From Noviherbaspirillum sp036563305 (GTDB lineage: Bacteria; Pseudomonadota; Gammaproteobacteria; Burkholderiales; Burkholderiaceae_D), in NCBI RefSeq assembly GCF_036563305.1, contig NZ_DATCMQ010000008.1, forward strand, positions 266,411 to 330,410: a stretch of 64,000 nucleotides of DNA, written 5' to 3'. Under the pieces are notes generated by a model that saw nothing but the letters and a program-made list of their open reading frames with translations, made no database searches and had not been told where the DNA came from. Positions 15,887 through 24,519 of this stretch are shown piece after piece (the stretch's first letter is position 1; each line of letters opens with the position of its first letter). Made by a program: the position numbers and the translations under genes.

Positions 15887-15947
15887 ATCAATAGTTCACG
15901 GTGCAAAGGGGTTGCGACTCCAGGTACCGCATGTGAAAGGGTTTGCA

Positions 15948-16217
15948 ATGTCTGTAGAGAACATCAACAAGGCCGCGATTATTGCGGAAAATGGCCGCGG
16001 CACCAATGACACCGGTTCTCCGGAAGTCCAGGTCGCGCTGCTGACCGCCCGTATCAACGAGCTCAACAACCACTTCAAGGCACACGCAAAGGATCACCAC
16101 TCCCGCCGTGGCCTCATCAAGATGGTCAACCGCCGCAAGCGCCTGCTCTCGTACCTGAAGGGCAAGGACGCGAACCGCTACCGCGCATTGATTGAAAAGC
16201 TCGGCCTGCGCAAGTAA
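15948..16217 (+). CDS. rpsO: 30S ribosomal protein S15
   Basis: An 89-residue protein of typical length with the S15 signature (TGSPEVQVALLTARINELNNH and HHSRRGLIKMVNRRK split over residues 20-65). It binds 16S rRNA in the central domain and bridges to the large subunit. The ATG at 15948 matches the family start MSVENINKA and has GAAAGG upstream; an earlier in-frame start at 15912 adds unconserved residues. It precedes pnp as in many proteobacteria, separated by a terminator. Confidence 0.97.
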   Translation: MSVENINKAAIIAENGRGTNDTGSPEVQVALLTARINELNNHFKAHAKDHHSRRGLIKMVNRRKRLLSYLKGKDANRYRALIEKLGLRK

Positions 16218-16247
16218 TTCCTTGCGACAGCTGTCCGGCTCATAGAC

Positions 16248-16284
16248 GAAATGCCTGCGTCAGTCCCACTGATGCAGGCATTTT
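16248..16284 (+). terminator. Intrinsic terminator between rpsO and pnp
   Basis: A 13-bp stem (TGCCTGCGTCAGT with ACTGATGCAGGCA, one G-U pair) with a three-base loop, flanked by AAA and TTTT. Confidence 0.88.
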
Positions 16285-16414
16285 GTCATTTTGCGGTTTG
16301 TGGTCTGCCGGCGTTGCAAGCAGTGAAGGTGGCACGTCATGCGTGACTGGCCGTCTGTGGTGAGGTGAACGACAGCGCCTGAAATTCTGTCGGCAAAAAT
16401 AGAAAGGAAACACC

Positions 16415-18541
16415 GTGTTCAACAAAGTTACGAAGACCTTCCAGTACGGTCAGCACACTGTCACCCTGGAGACCGGCGAGATTGCCCGCCAGGCATCCGG
16501 CGCTGTCGTGGTGTCGATCGAAGACACCGTGGTTCTGGCGACGGTGGTCGCGCGCAAGGATGCGAAGCCCGGCCAGGATTTTTTCCCGCTGACCGTCGAC
16601 TATATCGAGAAGAGCTATGCGGCCGGTCGTATCCCGGGCGGCTTCTTCAAGCGTGAAGGCCGCCCGTCGGAAAAGGAAACCCTGACGTCGCGCCTGATCG
16701 ACCGCCCGATCCGCCCGCTTTTCCCCGAGGGTTACCTGAACGAAGTGCAGGTGATCATTCACGTTTTGTCGGTCAATCCCGAAATCGACCCTGACATCGC
16801 ATCGATGATCGGCGCGTCGGCCGCGATCTGTGTCGCTGGCATCCCCTTCAACGGTCCGCTGGGCGCCGCGCGCGTCGGCTACCTCGACGGCCAGTACGTG
16901 CTGAACCCGACGGCATCGCAGATGGCGCAGTCGCAGATGGACCTGGTGGTCGCGGGTACCGAGCAGGCAGTGCTGATGGTCGAATCCGAAGCAAACCAGC
17001 TGTCCGAGGAAGTCATGCTCGGTGCGGTGGTGTATGGCCACGAGCAGATGAAGGCCGTGATCGACGCGATCCACGAGCTGGTACGTGACGGCGGCAAGCC
17101 CGAGGTTCAGTGGGCGCCTGCTGCGAAGAATGAAACCCTGATCGCCCGCATCACCGAACTCGCCGAAGGCAAGCTGCGCGAGGCTTACCAGACCAAGGAC
17201 AAGCAGGCGCGGACCGCGAAGCTCAACACCGTGAGCGCGGAAGTGAACGCCGCCCTTGCCGCGGAAGCGGTTGCAGCGGGTACCAGCGGCCCGGACGCCG
17301 CCGAAGTCGGCAGCATCCTGTTCGATCTCGAAGCGAAGATCGTCCGCTCCCAGATTCTGGAAGGCGAGCCCCGCATCGATGGTCGCGACACCCGCACCGT
17401 GCGTCCGATCTCGATCCGCAACAGCGTGCTTCCGCGCACCCACGGCTCGGCCCTGTTCACCCGCGGCGAAACCCAGGCACTGGTGGTGGCGACGCTCGGC
17501 ACCGCCCGGGACGAGCAGAAGATCGATGCGCTGATGGGCGAGTATTCCGATCGCTTCATGCTGCACTACAACATGCCGCCGTTCGCCACCGGCGAAACCG
17601 GCCGTGTCGGCACGCCCAAGCGCCGCGAGATCGGCCACGGCCGTCTCGCCAAGCGCGCGCTGCAAGCCGCGTTGCCGGCGCCGGAGGAGTTCAGCTATTC
17701 GGTGCGACTGGTGTCGGAAATCACCGAGTCCAACGGTTCCTCGTCGATGGCCTCGGTCTGTGGCGGCTGCCTGGCGCTCATGGACGCCGGCGTACCGATG
17801 AAGGCGCACGTCGCCGGTATCGCAATGGGTCTGATCAAGGAAGGCAGCAAGTTTGCGGTCCTGACTGACATCCTCGGCGATGAGGACCATCTTGGTGACA
17901 TGGACTTCAAGGTTGCTGGCACCGCGAACGGCATCACCGCGCTGCAGATGGACATCAAAATTCAGGGCATTACCAAGGAAATCATGCAGGTCGCGCTGGC
18001 GCAGGCCAAGGAAGGCCGCATGCATATTCTGGCGAAGATGCAGGAAGCCATGCCTCATGGCAAAGCCGAGCTGTCGGACTTCGCGCCGCGCCTGATCACG
18101 ATCCGCATCAACCCGGAAAAAATCCGGGACGTGATCGGCAAGGGCGGTGCCGTGATTCGCGCACTGACCGAAGAGACCGGTACCCAGATCGACATCACCG
18201 ACGAAGGCGTGGTGACGATTGCTTCGGTCGATGCCGCTGCAGGCCAGGAAGCGAAGCGCCGCATCGAAGAGCTGACGGCATCGGTCGAGGTCGGCAAGAC
18301 CTACGACGGTACCGTGCTGAAACTGCTCGATTTCGGCGCTATTGTCCAGGTCCTGCCGGGCAAGGACGGCCTGCTGCATATCAGCCAGATCGCCAACGAG
18401 CGCGTCAACGCCGTTGCCGACTACCTGAAGGAAGGCCAGCAGGTGCGGGTCAAGGTCCTCGAGACGGATGACCGCGGCCGCCTCAAGCTGTCGATGAAGG
18501 CGGTGACTGCAGAAGAAGGCGGCGCTGCCCAACAGCAGTAG
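16415..18541 (+). CDS. pnp: Polyribonucleotide nucleotidyltransferase (PNPase)
   Basis: A 708-residue 3'-5' phosphorolytic exoribonuclease. Two RNase PH-like domains are present (N-terminal about 10-230; second about 310-550 with the phosphate and metal site around THGSALFTRGETQ). The KH domain follows (IRDVIGKGGAVIRALTEET), then an S1 domain (DGTVLKLLDFGAIVQVLPG). The enzyme degrades mRNA, alone or in a degradosome. The start is GTG with AGAAAGGAAA upstream. A strong terminator shared with the convergent GGDEF gene follows. Confidence 0.97.
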   Translation: MFNKVTKTFQYGQHTVTLETGEIARQASGAVVVSIEDTVVLATVVARKDAKPGQDFFPLTVDYIEKSYAAGRIPGGFFKREGRPSEKETLTSRLIDRPIRPLFPEGYLNEVQVIIHVLSVNPEIDPDIASMIGASAAICVAGIPFNGPLGAARVGYLDGQYVLNPTASQMAQSQMDLVVAGTEQAVLMVESEANQLSEEVMLGAVVYGHEQMKAVIDAIHELVRDGGKPEVQWAPAAKNETLIARITELAEGKLREAYQTKDKQARTAKLNTVSAEVNAALAAEAVAAGTSGPDAAEVGSILFDLEAKIVRSQILEGEPRIDGRDTRTVRPISIRNSVLPRTHGSALFTRGETQALVVATLGTARDEQKIDALMGEYSDRFMLHYNMPPFATGETGRVGTPKRREIGHGRLAKRALQAALPAPEEFSYSVRLVSEITESNGSSSMASVCGGCLALMDAGVPMKAHVAGIAMGLIKEGSKFAVLTDILGDEDHLGDMDFKVAGTANGITALQMDIKIQGITKEIMQVALAQAKEGRMHILAKMQEAMPHGKAELSDFAPRLITIRINPEKIRDVIGKGGAVIRALTEETGTQIDITDEGVVTIASVDAAAGQEAKRRIEELTASVEVGKTYDGTVLKLLDFGAIVQVLPGKDGLLHISQIANERVNAVADYLKEGQQVRVKVLETDDRGRLKLSMKAVTAEEGGAAQQQ

Positions 18542-18579
18542 GTCGCGAGCGGAAGCTTCCGCTTTACGGCGAGATGAAA

Positions 18580-18610
18580 ACGCCCGTGCTTTCCGGCACG
18601 GGCGTTTTTT
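18580..18610. terminator. Bidirectional terminator between pnp and the GGDEF gene
   Basis: ACGCCCGTGC and GGCACGGGCGT form a stem with a small loop, with A-run and T-run flanks on both sides. It serves pnp (plus), and the A-run gives a T-run for the minus-strand gene. Confidence 0.9.
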
Positions 18611-20909
18611 ATTGGCGCATCCGGGAGGGCGCCGGCTGGTATCGTCGCCTGCTAGTGACCGACAGGGCGGCCAGTCCGCTCTTGCGAGGTTCGGTCGCGC
18701 GCGAATAGAACTGGAAACCGTTCTTGCCGAGCTCCTTGGCGCGGTACATTGCCGCGTCCGCATTCTTCAGCAGCGTGGCGGCATCCTCTCCGTCGTCGGG
18801 AAAGACACCGATGCCGATGCTGGCACTGAGGACGCACTCCTGCGTCCCCACCCGGACCGGACGGGAAGCCTCGTGCAGCAGCTTGCGCGCGACGTCGCTG
18901 GCGTAGCGCCCATCGCTCAGCTCTTCGATCAGGACGTAGAATTCGTCGCCCCCCATGCGCGCAATCTTGTCCGTGTGGCGAAGTGCGCCGCGAAGCCTGC
19001 GCGCGACTTCCCGCAAGACCTGGTCGCCGGCATCGTGGCCGAGGCTGTCGTTGATCTCCTTGAACCTGTCGAGGTCGAGGAAGAACAACGCGAACTTGTT
19101 GCCGTGCCGCTTCGCATTTCGTAGTGCCAGGTCAAGGTATTCCCGGAAGAGGAAGCGATTCGGGAGTGAAGTCAGGCCGTCGTAGTGTGCCAGGAAGCGG
19201 ATCTTTTCCTCCGAGGCGCGACGTTCCATTGCGATACCGGCGAGATTGGTGCATACCCCGAAAAGCTGCAGTTCCGCAGGCGTCGGCGCCGCTTCGTCCT
19301 CGAAATACAGAGCCACGGTGCCGAGAAGCTTGCGATTGCGGCCAAAGATCGGCCAGGAGGTGCACGCGCGCAGTCCATGGCGCAGCGCATGGCCGCGGTG
19401 CGCGTCCCATGCCGGATCGTTTGCGATGCTGGTCACCATCACCGGCACATGTCGCTTCGCCGCCGTGCCGCAGGAAGCCTGCGAGCAGCTCACCGGGATG
19501 TCGCCCATGGATTCGACGTAGGATTCAGGCAGGCTGGGAGCGGCAATCCACGACAGTCTGCGCGCTTCCTCGTCGTGCTGCAGGATCGCGCAGCGTCCGC
19601 GGTTCGACTGGGATTCCATGAAGTGGGCAATCTCGGACAGCACCTCGGGAAGGGGCACGCCAGTCGCCACCATGTTGAGGATGCGGTTCTGGCCGATCTG
19701 CACCGCTTCCGCCCGCTTGCGCTCGGTGATGTCCCGCACCACCACCTGCACTGCGGCGCGGCCGTTGAAGATGAGCCTGGTCGTCCCTACTTCCGCATTG
19801 AAGCAAGTGCGGTCGTCCCGGACCCAAATCTGTTCCACAAACTTCGGCACTGCGGGAGGAAGGGGCGCTTCGATTGCACTGCACATGTGATGCCGGAAAT
19901 CGGGATGCACGAAGTCGAAGATGTCGCGACCCAGAAGCGCGTTCGGTGTGCTCGCGTCGAGCAGGCGGCACGCCGCGGGATTGGCAAGCGCGAGCAGGCC
20001 GTCGCAGCACACGATGATGGCTTCCGGCGACCCTTCGATAAGCCGTCGATAGCGGGCGGCGTGGTCCTGCAGTACTGCCTGCGACCGCTTCTGCTCCGAG
20101 ATGTCGCGGATGAACGCCGTGAAGATCCTGTTGCCCGCGACACTCACCGGCACGACCGCGATGTCCACGGGGAAGAGGGAGCCGTCGGCGCGTGCCGCCA
20201 CCAGTTCCATGCGGCCGTTCGCGGCCGGACTGTACCCGGTGGCGAGGAAGCGGGTCACGCCGACGCGGTGCTGTTCACGCAACTGTGGAGGGCTCAGGAC
20301 GTCGGCCAGCTGTTTCCCGATCACGTCGTGCGCAGCACGATGGAAGGCCGCCTCCGCCGCCTGGTTGAAGCTGATGATTTCCCCCTTGTCGTTGATCGAC
20401 ACGATGCAGTCAGGTGCCGCGGTGAGAACAGCACTGTTGAACTTCTCGCTGTCGACCAGCTCCGCTTCCAGCGCGTTGCGTTCGCACTCGCTTCGATAAC
20501 CGCCGATCAGGGTATGCATCTCACGGGCCAATTCCGCCGCGAAGTCGAGTTGCGGCGCGTCGAAGGCATCCTCCTGCAGGGACTGCAGTTGAAGTACGCC
20601 GCTCACGGCGCCGTTCAGCGGAAAAGGGAAGCTGGCAGACCGGGGGCTTTCTTCGCTTGCCGCGTCACCCCGGCTGCAGGCGAGGTGCAACACGCGCTTG
20701 TCGTCGCAAACGAGCAGAACGGACGCACAGCTGAAATGCCCGCTGGCCACCGCGATGCGACACAGCTGTTCAAGCCGCGCCTCGCGGCTCTGGTTCGCAA
20801 CCGGCGCACCCTCGCTCCGAACGCCATGCGACGAGTGCTCCGCGCCAAGAACGCATGCAGATGCTTCAGTTGGACGAACAAGCCGGGTTGAATCGCGAGT
20901 GGAGTGCAT
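18609..20909 (-). CDS. Multi-sensor diguanylate cyclase (GAF/PAS-PAS-GAF-GGDEF)
   Basis: A 766-residue soluble protein. The order is an N-terminal GAF-like region (about 40-150), PAS (about 150-280), PAS (about 285-405), GAF (about 410-565) and a C-terminal GGDEF domain (about 580-745). The active-site motif GGDEF is intact, and an RxxD inhibitory site (RHTD) lies five residues upstream, so it should synthesise cyclic-di-GMP with product inhibition. No EAL domain or membrane segment is visible. The ATG has AGAGGA upstream. The sensed ligand is unknown. It interrupts the usual pnp-oxidoreductase-tpiA order on the opposite strand. Confidence 0.9.
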   Translation of the reverse strand: MHSTRDSTRLVRPTEASACVLGAEHSSHGVRSEGAPVANQSREARLEQLCRIAVASGHFSCASVLLVCDDKRVLHLACSRGDAASEESPRSASFPFPLNGAVSGVLQLQSLQEDAFDAPQLDFAAELAREMHTLIGGYRSECERNALEAELVDSEKFNSAVLTAAPDCIVSINDKGEIISFNQAAEAAFHRAAHDVIGKQLADVLSPPQLREQHRVGVTRFLATGYSPAANGRMELVAARADGSLFPVDIAVVPVSVAGNRIFTAFIRDISEQKRSQAVLQDHAARYRRLIEGSPEAIIVCCDGLLALANPAACRLLDASTPNALLGRDIFDFVHPDFRHHMCSAIEAPLPPAVPKFVEQIWVRDDRTCFNAEVGTTRLIFNGRAAVQVVVRDITERKRAEAVQIGQNRILNMVATGVPLPEVLSEIAHFMESQSNRGRCAILQHDEEARRLSWIAAPSLPESYVESMGDIPVSCSQASCGTAAKRHVPVMVTSIANDPAWDAHRGHALRHGLRACTSWPIFGRNRKLLGTVALYFEDEAAPTPAELQLFGVCTNLAGIAMERRASEEKIRFLAHYDGLTSLPNRFLFREYLDLALRNAKRHGNKFALFFLDLDRFKEINDSLGHDAGDQVLREVARRLRGALRHTDKIARMGGDEFYVLIEELSDGRYASDVARKLLHEASRPVRVGTQECVLSASIGIGVFPDDGEDAATLLKNADAAMYRAKELGKNGFQFYSRATEPRKSGLAALSVTSRRRYQPAPSRMRQ

Positions 20910-20975
20910 TAGGTTGTCCTCTGGTAATGCAATTTCCTCTTGGAAAGTGCATTGCTAAGGTTAGTTCCCGGCATT

Positions 20976-21008
20976 TTTGTAACTTCGGAAACGTTTCCCG
21001 GTTACAAA
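20976..21008. promoter_or_regulatory. Extended palindrome, candidate operator
   Basis: The centre GGAAACGTTTCC (20987-20998) is a perfect 12-bp palindrome. It is flanked by TTTGTAAC (20976-20983) and its complement GTTACAAA (21001-21008). A central CG within such a palindrome is typical of LacI/GalR-type operators. It lies between the divergent GGDEF and oxidoreductase genes. Confidence 0.5.
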
Positions 21009-21146
21009 TTTTGCCTCGGTGCAATCAGTCATCGCATTCTCCCTGTCGTCACGATCCCTGCATTGCAGATCCTCAAGCCGGAATTCCGGTCTCGATGCGT
21101 TTTCACTGGCTCACGTACAATCTCTTTTTCCCTGGACGGACGGACA

Positions 21147-22133
21147 ATGATGAGAGCGATCGAGATTGAAAAGCCGGGAGGGCCGGAGGTTCTGCGCCTG
21201 TGCGAGCGCCCGGTACCGGAATTCAAGGCGGGTGAAGTGTTGATCCGCGTGCTGGCGGCAGGCGTCAATCGCCCTGACGTGATCCAGCGGATGGGTCATT
21301 ACCCGGTGCCGCCGGGCGCGTCGGACCTGCCGGGACTCGAGGTCGCCGGAGAGGTGGTCGACGGCGACTTTGCCGGGACGTCGCTGAAGAAGGGCGACAT
21401 GGTCTGCGCGCTGGTGCAGGGTGGCGGCTATGCGGAGTACTGTACGGCGCCGGCGGCGCAATGCCTGCCCGTGCCGAAGGGCTTGAGTCCGGCGGAAGCG
21501 GCATCCTTGCCCGAGACCTTCTTCACCGTCTGGAGCAATGTCTTCGATCGCGCCCGTCTGGGCGAAGGCGAAACGCTGCTGGTCCAGGGCGGTTCGTCCG
21601 GTATCGGCGTAACCGCCATACAGATGGCAACCGCATTCGGCCACCGCGTGTTTGCAACGGCCGGCACCGATGAGAAATGCCGCGCGTGCGAGGCGCTCGG
21701 CGCCGTTCGGGCCATCAACTACAAGACCGAGGATTTCGTGGAGGTGGTCAAGAAGGAAACGGGCGGACGCGGCGTGGACGTTATCCTCGACATGGTGGCC
21801 GGTCCGTACGCGGCGCGAGAACTCGACTGCCTTGCCGACGACGGCAGACTGGTGGTGATCGCACTGCTCGGCGGGGCCAAGGCCGAACTCGATCTCGGGC
21901 AGGTCCTTCGGCGCCGCCTGACGGTCACCGGTTCGACATTACGGCCGCGTCCGGTCGCGTTCAAGCGTGCCATCGCAGAGAATCTGCGCGCCCGCGTATG
22001 GCCCCTGCTGGAGGCTGGCAAGATCAAGCCGGTCATCTTCAAGGTGTTCCCTCTCGAGCAGGCCGTTGAAGCACATCGGCTGATGGAAAGCAGTACGCAT
22101 ACAGGCAAGATCATCCTTTCGGTCGGGACATAA
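21147..22133 (+). CDS. NAD(P)H:quinone oxidoreductase, zinc-free MDR family (PIG3-like)
   Basis: A 328-residue medium-chain dehydrogenase/reductase. The N-terminal GroES-like domain shows GVNRPDVIQRMGHYPVPPG. The nucleotide-binding domain has VQGGSSGIGVTAIQMA (about residues 145-160), typical of PIG3/QOR members that reduce quinones with NADPH. No catalytic or structural zinc ligands are seen. The chosen start (MMRAIEIEKPGG) matches the family; a longer open frame upstream lies in the regulatory gap. It precedes tpiA by 111 bases, an order I recall from other Burkholderiales. Confidence 0.9.
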   Translation: MMRAIEIEKPGGPEVLRLCERPVPEFKAGEVLIRVLAAGVNRPDVIQRMGHYPVPPGASDLPGLEVAGEVVDGDFAGTSLKKGDMVCALVQGGGYAEYCTAPAAQCLPVPKGLSPAEAASLPETFFTVWSNVFDRARLGEGETLLVQGGSSGIGVTAIQMATAFGHRVFATAGTDEKCRACEALGAVRAINYKTEDFVEVVKKETGGRGVDVILDMVAGPYAARELDCLADDGRLVVIALLGGAKAELDLGQVLRRRLTVTGSTLRPRPVAFKRAIAENLRARVWPLLEAGKIKPVIFKVFPLEQAVEAHRLMESSTHTGKIILSVGT

Positions 22134-22244
22134 TGGCCGCAGGAGCCGCGTGCGGCTTGCGCAAGGTCGAACAAGCCGCCGCTGGTTTGACCGCACTTGC
22201 CGCAACGCGCTAAAATCACGGGTTTTCTTTATTCCTTGCCCGAT

Positions 22245-22991
22245 ATGCGCCGCAAACTGATTGCAGGTAACTGGAAGATGAACGGCAGCACTGCCGCAAA
22301 CGCAGCGCTGCTGGACGGGATCAGGGACGGCCTCGGTGACGCCCGCGGCGCAGTGGCCGTTTGCGTTCCAGCTCCGTACTTTGCTCAGTGCCAGTCTGCG
22401 CTAGGCGGCACGTCTGTGAAGTGGGGCGGCCAGGACCTTTCCCTGCACGAGTCAGGTGCCTACACCGGCGAGGTTGCAGCCTCCATGCTGACGGACTTTG
22501 GTTGCAGCTATGTGATCGTCGGTCACTCCGAGCGCCGGACCTACCACGGCGAATCGGACGAAATCGTTGCGCGCAAAACGTCGCGCGCGCTGCGGTCCGG
22601 TCTGGTTCCCATCGTCTGCGTCGGCGAGTCCCTCGAGGAGCGCGAGGCGGGGAAGACGGACGTCGTGGTGGGACGACAGATCGACGCGGTGCTGAATGCA
22701 CTTGACGGTTCCGAGCTTGAGAAGATCGTGGTCGCCTACGAACCCGTCTGGGCAATTGGCACCGGCAAGACGGCAACACCGCAAATGGCGCAGGACGTGC
22801 ACAAGATGGTGCGCGCAAGGATTGCGCAAAAAAATGCGGAAGCGGCAGCCAAGGTGCAGATCCTGTACGGCGGCAGCATGAAGCCGGACAATGCAAAGGA
22901 ATTGCTGGCGATGGCGGACATCGACGGCGGGCTGATCGGTGGTGCTTCGCTGAAGGCGTCCGATTTCCTGTCCATTATCGCGGCGGCTTGA
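22245..22991 (+). CDS. tpiA: Triosephosphate isomerase
   Basis: A 248-residue TIM-barrel enzyme that interconverts dihydroxyacetone phosphate and glyceraldehyde 3-phosphate. The substrate Lys lies in AGNWKMNG (near residue 12), the catalytic His in VGHSERR, and the catalytic Glu in AYEPVWAIGTGK, followed by the flexible loop. GGSMKPDNA forms the phosphate site. The length is normal. The ATG at 22245 is the family start; an in-frame start at 22197 is unconserved. It is followed by secG after 34 bases. Confidence 0.97.
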   Translation: MRRKLIAGNWKMNGSTAANAALLDGIRDGLGDARGAVAVCVPAPYFAQCQSALGGTSVKWGGQDLSLHESGAYTGEVAASMLTDFGCSYVIVGHSERRTYHGESDEIVARKTSRALRSGLVPIVCVGESLEEREAGKTDVVVGRQIDAVLNALDGSELEKIVVAYEPVWAIGTGKTATPQMAQDVHKMVRARIAQKNAEAAAKVQILYGGSMKPDNAKELLAMADIDGGLIGGASLKASDFLSIIAAA

Positions 22992-23025
22992 TCCACGCAA
23001 GAAATCTTAGATTAAAAGGTAACTC

Positions 23026-23412
23026 ATGAACGCGTTGTCCACCGTAGTCGTTGTTGTGCAGGTGCTGTCCGCCCTCGCAATCATTGGTCTCGTACTGCTT
23101 CAGCATGGCAAGGGAGCGGACATGGGGGCGGCATTCGGATCCGGCGCCTCCGGCAGCCTGTTCGGCGCGTCAGGTTCGTCAAACTTCCTGTCCAAGGCAA
23201 CTGCCGTGGCCGCAGCCATTTTTTTTGCCGCGACGCTCGGCCTTGCCTTCATTGGCAACAACCGTCCCGCAGCGGGTGGCGGCGTGATGGAAAACCTGCC
23301 GCAGGTACCGGCACAGCAGTCCGCACCGGCCGCTGGCGCCCCGGCGCCGGCCGCACCGGCGCCTGCTGCGCAGGGCAATGACGCGGGTCAGGCAAACCAG
23401 ATTCCGAAATAA
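23026..23412 (+). CDS. secG: Preprotein translocase subunit SecG
   Basis: A 128-residue membrane protein. Two transmembrane helices flank the conserved cytoplasmic loop LLQHGKGADMGAAFGSGASG. A low-complexity Ala/Pro-rich C-terminal tail of about 40 residues follows, longer than the E. coli tail but common in betaproteobacteria. SecG assists SecYEG-mediated export. It sits between tpiA and tRNA-Leu, a common order. Confidence 0.93.
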   Translation: MNALSTVVVVVQVLSALAIIGLVLLQHGKGADMGAAFGSGASGSLFGASGSSNFLSKATAVAAAIFFAATLGLAFIGNNRPAAGGGVMENLPQVPAQQSAPAAGAPAPAAPAPAAQGNDAGQANQIPK

Positions 23413-23444
23413 TTCTGTGACCCTTGGTTCGCGGTAATTGTGCG

Positions 23445-23474
23445 TTGAACAAAGAGGGTATTTCAGGGTAAAAT
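23445..23474 (+). promoter_or_regulatory. Predicted promoter of tRNA-Leu
   Basis: TTGAAC at 23445-23450 and TAAAAT at 23469-23474 with an 18-base spacer. The mature tRNA begins 11 bases after the -10 box. Confidence 0.6.
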
Positions 23475-23484
23475 AGCAGTCTCA

Positions 23485-23569
23485 GCCGACGTGGTGAAAT
23501 TGGTAGACACGCTATCTTGAGGGGGTAGTGGCGAAAGCTGTGCGAGTTCGAGTCTCGCCGTCGGCACCA
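23485..23569 (+). tRNA. tRNA-Leu (anticodon GAG)
   Basis: An 85-base class II tRNA with encoded CCA end. The acceptor stem GCCGACG pairs with CGTCGGC. The D arm is GTGAAATTGGTAGACAC. The anticodon stem CTATC/GGTAG encloses TTGAGGG with GAG in the anticodon position. A long variable arm and a T arm with GTTCGAGTC complete it. It reads CUC and CUU. Confidence 0.97.
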
Positions 23570-23574
23570 AAATC

Positions 23575-23610
23575 AAAAAGCCAGCAAGGGGTGTCCCGAG
23601 CTGGCTTTTT
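23575..23610 (+). terminator. Terminator-like hairpin between tRNA-Leu and nuoA
   Basis: AAAAAGCCAGC pairs with GCTGGCTTTTT around a 14-base loop. The T-run is perfect. It lies 55 bases before nuoA. Confidence 0.85.
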
Positions 23611-23665
23611 AACGAGGAATCTTGGTTTGATTTGCAAATCATTCAACTAACCAACCTCCCACACC

Positions 23666-24025
23666 GTGAACCTCGAAAACTATTTCCCCATTCTTCTCTT
23701 CATCCTCGTCGGCATCGGCGTGGGCGTCGTGCCCCAGGTTCTTGGTCGCGTGCTTGCTCCCCATAAGCCGGATGTGGCGAAGTTGTCGCCGTATGAATGC
23801 GGCTTCGAGGCATTCGAGGATGCGCGCATGAAGTTCGACGTGCGCTACTACCTCGTCGCCATCCTGTTCATTTTGTTCGATCTGGAAACCGCTTTCTTCT
23901 TCCCCTGGGGCGTAGCGATGCGCGACCTCGGTTGGCCGGGCTTCGTCACGATGATGGTGTTCATCGCCGAATTCCTGGTTGGCTTCTGGTACATCTGGAA
24001 GAAGGGCGCCCTGGATTGGGAGTAA
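23666..24025 (+). CDS. nuoA: NADH-quinone oxidoreductase subunit A
   Basis: A 119-residue membrane subunit of complex I with three transmembrane helices and the conserved loop KLSPYECGFEAFEDARMKFDVRYY (about residues 40-63), which contributes to the quinone-site region. The start is GTG with no strong ribosome binding site. It is the first gene of a complete 14-gene nuo operon. The upstream hairpin leaves little space for a separate promoter. Confidence 0.96.
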   Translation: MNLENYFPILLFILVGIGVGVVPQVLGRVLAPHKPDVAKLSPYECGFEAFEDARMKFDVRYYLVAILFILFDLETAFFFPWGVAMRDLGWPGFVTMMVFIAEFLVGFWYIWKKGALDWE

Positions 24026-24028
24026 GTC

Positions 24029-24505
24029 ATGGCTATTGAAGGTGTACTTAACGAAGGCTTTGTCACGACGACTGCGGACAAGCTGATCAACTGGACCCGT
24101 ACCGGTTCCCTCTGGCCGATGACCTTCGGTCTGGCGTGCTGCGCCGTCGAGATGATGCACGCGGGCGCGTCCCGCTATGACCTGGACCGGTTCGGCATTG
24201 TGTTTCGTCCGTCCCCACGCCAATCGGACGTGATGATCGTTGCCGGCACGCTGTGCAACAAGATGGCCCCGGCGCTGCGCAAGGTGTATGACCAGATGGC
24301 CGAGCCACGCTGGGTGATCTCGATGGGTACCTGTGCCAACGGCGGCGGCTACTACCACTACTCGTATTCCGTGGTGCGTGGTTGCGATCGCATCGTTCCG
24401 GTGGACGTGTACGTGCCGGGATGCCCGCCGACCGCCGAGGCGCTGTTGTACGGCATCCTGCAGCTGCAGAACAAGATCAAGCGAACCAACACCATCGCGC
24501 GCTGA
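24029..24505 (+). CDS. nuoB: NADH-quinone oxidoreductase subunit B
   Basis: A 158-residue peripheral subunit that carries the terminal [4Fe-4S] cluster N2, the electron donor to quinone. The ligands are visible as the adjacent pair in LACCAVEMM and Cys in GTCANGGG and VPGCPPTAEA. It begins three bases after nuoA. Confidence 0.97.
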   Translation: MAIEGVLNEGFVTTTADKLINWTRTGSLWPMTFGLACCAVEMMHAGASRYDLDRFGIVFRPSPRQSDVMIVAGTLCNKMAPALRKVYDQMAEPRWVISMGTCANGGGYYHYSYSVVRGCDRIVPVDVYVPGCPPTAEALLYGILQLQNKIKRTNTIAR

Positions 24506-24519
24506 GAAGGTGCCCGCAT

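Noticed and set aside
22134..22244. Possible additional small gene between the quinone oxidoreductase and tpiA
   Set aside because: Only 111 bases with no start and ribosome binding site pair; likely just promoter or leader for tpiA.
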